A stretch of DNA of 8,956 bases, from NCBI GenBank assembly GCA_019057735.1, contig JAHLWV010000085.1:1-8956 (forward strand). The letters run 5' to 3'. The notes below the pieces were generated by a model. It did not search any database, was not told the DNA's origin, and was given only the letters and a program-made list of their open reading frames with translations. Source of the stretch: Promethearchaeota archaeon. GTDB lineage: Archaea > Asgardarchaeota > Lokiarchaeia > Sigynarchaeales > SOKP01. Positions 7,161-8,956 of this stretch are shown piece by piece. Within the stretch, counting starts at the first letter, position 1. Each line of letters begins with the position of its first letter. A program made the translations under genes and the position numbers.

Positions 7161-7168
7161 TTTTTAAG
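7160..7168 (+). promoter_or_regulatory. TATA-like element of the TGS GTPase gene
   Basis: ATTTTTAAG lies immediately at and after the ATPase stop codon, centred about 28.5 nt before the ATG at 7193. There is no ribosome binding site in the 32-nt gap. The GTPase gene thus appears to have its own leaderless promoter, though read-through from the ATPase gene is possible. Confidence 0.4.
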
Positions 7169-7192
7169 ACAATAAAATTCTTTTATTCATTA

Positions 7193-8404
7193 ATGACTTT
7201 TTTAATAGGTATTGTTGGAAAACCAAGTGCAGGAAAGTCGACATTTTTAAATGCCGCTTGTTTAACTAATGCTAAGGTAAGCGAGTTACCTTTTACTACG
7301 ATAGAACCAAATAAAGGCGTAGCATACATAAAAACGAAATGTGTTTGTCAAGATTTGAATGTTGACGATAACCCAAAAAATTCTTACTGTGTTAATGGGG
7401 ATCGTTTCATTCCAATAAATGTACTCGACGTAGCGGGATTGGTTCCAGATGCTCATAAAGGAAAAGGGTTGGGAAATCAATTTCTTAACGATTTAATTAG
7501 AGCGGATGCGCTTATTCATATAATCGATATTAGTGGGTCTTTAGATGAAACAGGTAAAAGAATAAAAATGGGTGAAAATGATCCTTACGAGGACATTTTA
7601 TTTCTAGAAAAAGAGATTAATCTCTGGTTTAAACAGATATTAGAAAGAGAGGACTGGGAAAAATTCCTGAAATCACATGCGCGGGAGAATAAATCGTTTG
7701 TTGAAGAACTCTATAAAAGACTTTCTGGAATAAAGGTTAGTAGAAGAGGAATCATTCAAGCGCTAAAAAACTCTGGTTTAGAAGAACTAAATCCATCATT
7801 ATGGTCAGAAAAAGACCTTTTAAATTTTTCTAAAATTTTAAGAGAAAAATCAAAACCTATCGTCGTAGTAGCAAATAAAATTGATAAAGAGAATGGGATG
7901 GAAAACTTCAATAGATTAAAGAAAAAATATGCGGAGAAAATAATACCTTGTAGTGCTTTAGCAGAATATTTTTTAAGAACTTATCACCAAGAGAAGAAAA
8001 TCGAATACATACCTGGGTCGGATAGTTTTAGAATTTTAAATAATGAAGGATTCAACCAAAATGAATTGAAAGGATTGATAAACATTCAAGAGAAGATCAT
8101 TAAGCTTTTTAATGAAACGGGTGTTCAAGCAGTACTAAATTTTACAGTTTTTTCAATATTGAACCAAATTTGTGTTTACCCAATATCAGATATTAATAAA
8201 TTTTCAGATAACAAAGGGAATGTTTTACCAGATGCATTTTTGGTTAAGAAAGGCACATTATTAAGAGATTTTGTAAGGGATAAAATTCATACTGATTTAG
8301 CGGACCACTTTATTTTTGGGATCGATGCCAGAACAAAGAGAAGGTTAGGAGAAAACTATGAATTAAAACATAATGATATAATTAAAATTGTTACTGCCAA
8401 GTAA
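7193..8404 (+). CDS. Ygr210/YchF-like Obg-family GTPase with TGS domain
   Basis: This 403-residue cytosolic protein has the G motifs in order: G1 GKPSAGKST (9-17), G2 in LPFTTIEPN (32-40), G3 DVAGLV (79-84), G4 NKID (228-231) and G5 CSA (253-255). A TGS domain occupies about 325-403 and ends in NDIIKIVTAK. NKID, with its Asp, indicates guanine specificity, unlike the altered G4 of ATP-preferring YchF/OLA1. The CVC (50-52) and NPKNSYC (60-66) segments between G2 and G3 mark the archaeal/fungal Ygr210-like branch of the YchF group. From memory of that family, a third Cys usually precedes NP; Asp59 is there instead. TGS GTPases of this family are thought to act on ribosomes or translation; the exact role is unknown. 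Length is normal and all motifs are intact. The downstream small ORF on the other strand ends 5 nt away. Confidence 0.93.
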   Translation: MTFLIGIVGKPSAGKSTFLNAACLTNAKVSELPFTTIEPNKGVAYIKTKCVCQDLNVDDNPKNSYCVNGDRFIPINVLDVAGLVPDAHKGKGLGNQFLNDLIRADALIHIIDISGSLDETGKRIKMGENDPYEDILFLEKEINLWFKQILEREDWEKFLKSHARENKSFVEELYKRLSGIKVSRRGIIQALKNSGLEELNPSLWSEKDLLNFSKILREKSKPIVVVANKIDKENGMENFNRLKKKYAEKIIPCSALAEYFLRTYHQEKKIEYIPGSDSFRILNNEGFNQNELKGLINIQEKIIKLFNETGVQAVLNFTVFSILNQICVYPISDINKFSDNKGNVLPDAFLVKKGTLLRDFVRDKIHTDLADHFIFGIDARTKRRLGENYELKHNDIIKIVTAK

Positions 8405-8409
8405 AAGGA

Positions 8410-8568
8410 TTACTCTTGCTTGGAAGTTAACAAAATATAAACTAAGATTATTATTAGCAATAATATCCCTAAAAGGACTAAAATAAAATTAAATGCTTCT
8501 TGTTCCGGGCTCAAATCTGTTTGAAAGACAAATAATAAAAACAGTAAAAAATAGCTTTTTAACGTCAT
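8410..8568 (-). CDS. Small predicted membrane protein (52 aa)
   Basis: An unbroken 52-codon frame runs from ATG (8568) to TAA (8410). The product begins MTLKSYFLLFLLFVFQTDLS, a short hydrophobic N-terminus with one Lys, resembling a signal peptide or first membrane segment. A polar stretch (PEQEAFN) follows, then a clear 20-residue hydrophobic helix (about 28-47), and it ends TSKQE. It belongs to no family I recognise. It lies downstream of 16S and tRNA-Ala on the same strand and converges tail to tail with the GTPase gene. No ribosome binding site is seen. A TATA-like TTTTATAAAT at 8576-8585 is too close to the ATG to be its promoter. AT-rich sequence easily yields hydrophobic frames, so a spurious ORF is quite possible. 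Confidence 0.4.
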   Translation of the reverse strand: MTLKSYFLLFLLFVFQTDLSPEQEAFNFILVLLGILLLIIILVYILLTSKQE

Positions 8569-8598
8569 ATTGTTAATTTATAAAATATGATGTATGTT

Positions 8599-8605
8599 AA
8601 AAAAA
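8599..8605 (-). terminator. Possible T7 terminator of the 16S/tRNA-Ala unit
   Basis: The minus strand carries TTTTTTT here, about 130 nt past the tRNA-Ala 3' end and just before the small membrane ORF. It is the first T-run of this length after the tRNA. If it terminates, the small ORF needs its own promoter. No hairpin is evident. Confidence 0.35.
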
Positions 8606-8733
8606 TTTCTGATTTTTTTCTATTCTATTTGAATTTACTAAGAATTAAGTATTTTTAATTTGATAATTGGTAATGGCACGGTTTTATTTTGATTAATAGT
8701 ATTTGTAGCTTTTTGATTTTAGTAGATATTAAG

Positions 8734-8835
8734 TGGACCTGACGGGAATTGAACCCGTGACCTCTTGAGTGCAATTCTTGCACTAAACTAATAGTTTGTT
8801 GTGCGTCAAGCGATCTGCTACTGATCTACAGGCCC
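8734..8835 (-). tRNA. tRNA-Ala(UGC) with a 30-nt intron
   Basis: The minus strand gives acceptor GGGCCTG pairing with CAGGTCC and discriminator A73. This includes the G3-U70 wobble pair, the main alanine identity element. The D arm is GATC/GATC and the T arm is ACGGG, TTCAATT, CCCGT. The anticodon stem CTTGA/TCAAG is separated by 37 nt instead of 7. Removing 30 nt (8775-8804) yields loop CTTGCAC, with U33 and anticodon UGC (8771-8773). The mature length would be 72 nt, and CCA is not encoded. It lies 70 bp after the 16S 3' end on the same strand, the usual archaeal position in the 16S-23S spacer, but no 23S follows. The intervening 70 bp may hold half of the 16S processing stem; its partner is outside the window. 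Confidence 0.96.
8775..8804 (-). other. tRNA-Ala intron at position 32/33 with BHB motif
   Basis: The intron starts GCACAAC and ends GCAAGAA. A BHB fold is directly visible. The 4-bp central helix is exon CTTG with intron CAAG. The 3-nt bulges are ACG and AAT, and the inner helix is CAC with GTG. Cutting after the second base of each bulge (AC|G and AA|T) gives exactly the 30-nt intron and a canonical 7-nt loop. An internal hairpin AAACT/AGTTT caps it. The site is between 32 and 33 instead of the common 37/38. The outer helix beyond the bulges is weak (one or two pairs). Confidence 0.85.
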
Positions 8836-8904
8836 TAATAAAAAAAAGATTAAAAGTTAATTAAGAACCCTTGTAAAATTAGAAAATTGTAAAATAGTTA
8901 AAAA

Positions 8905-8956
<52 letters not shown>

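Noticed and set aside
5394..8404. ATPase plus GTPase as a mobile or defence module
   Set aside because: The GTPase is a conserved housekeeping family with its own TATA element. There is no integrase, transposase, terminal repeat or effector nearby, and base composition does not shift.
8613..8619. Plus-strand T7 as terminator of the GTPase gene
   Set aside because: It lies over 200 nt past the stop codon, beyond the opposing ORF, and a T5 at 8556-8560 comes first. Assignment would be guesswork.

Overview
The window reads as a piece of an AT-rich archaeal chromosome. The archaeal markers are a group II chaperonin (thermosome), a Tsr3 rRNA-modification enzyme, an archaeal/eukaryotic-type (Ygr210-like) Obg-family GTPase, a tRNA-Ala with a bulge-helix-bulge (BHB) intron next to the 16S rRNA, and TATA boxes about 27 nt upstream of start codons. 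A protein with two tandem Roadblock/LC7-like domains favours an Asgard (Promethearchaeota) lineage, where such proteins are abundant. That placement is an inference; only the archaeal assignment is firm.

Layout. 1-75 (-): tRNA-Leu(UAG), its 3' end cut by the window edge. 337-1789 (+): a tandem Roadblock-like gene overlapping tsr3 by 8 nt. 1845-3446 (-): thermosome subunit, convergent with tsr3 and ending in a T-rich terminator. 3447-3619: divergent promoter region. 3620-4828 (+): putative DUF885-like zinc metallopeptidase. 4829-5393: a 565-bp AT-rich gap containing a strong TATA box followed by an inverted repeat, a candidate small RNA locus. 5394-7160 (+): membrane-anchored HerA/VirD4-like ATPase. 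7193-8404 (+): Ygr210/YchF-like GTPase with a C-terminal TGS domain. 8410-8568 (-): a 52-codon predicted membrane protein. 8734-8835 (-): tRNA-Ala(UGC) with a 30-nt intron. 8906-8956 (-): the 3' end of 16S rRNA, including the anti-Shine-Dalgarno sequence.

How the parts relate. Several genes serve translation and protein quality control: 16S rRNA, two tRNAs, Tsr3 (acts on small-subunit rRNA), the TGS GTPase (probably ribosome-associated) and the chaperonin. The Roadblock gene (probable small-GTPase regulation), the HerA-like membrane ATPase and the peptidase have no evident pathway partners here. 16S and tRNA-Ala are followed by protein genes rather than 23S rRNA, so the rRNA operon is split at this locus. 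Three + strand genes (3620, 5394, 7193) have a TATA-like element centred 26-29 nt before the ATG and no ribosome binding site, so they are probably transcribed as leaderless mRNAs. The chaperonin instead has a short leader with a GTGAT Shine-Dalgarno-like match.

I found no mobile element, CRISPR array or defence system. The best candidates for something little described are the noncanonical tRNA-Ala intron position (32/33), the orphan membrane HerA-like ATPase, the possible ncRNA at 4938-5121 and the small membrane ORF beside the rRNA unit.
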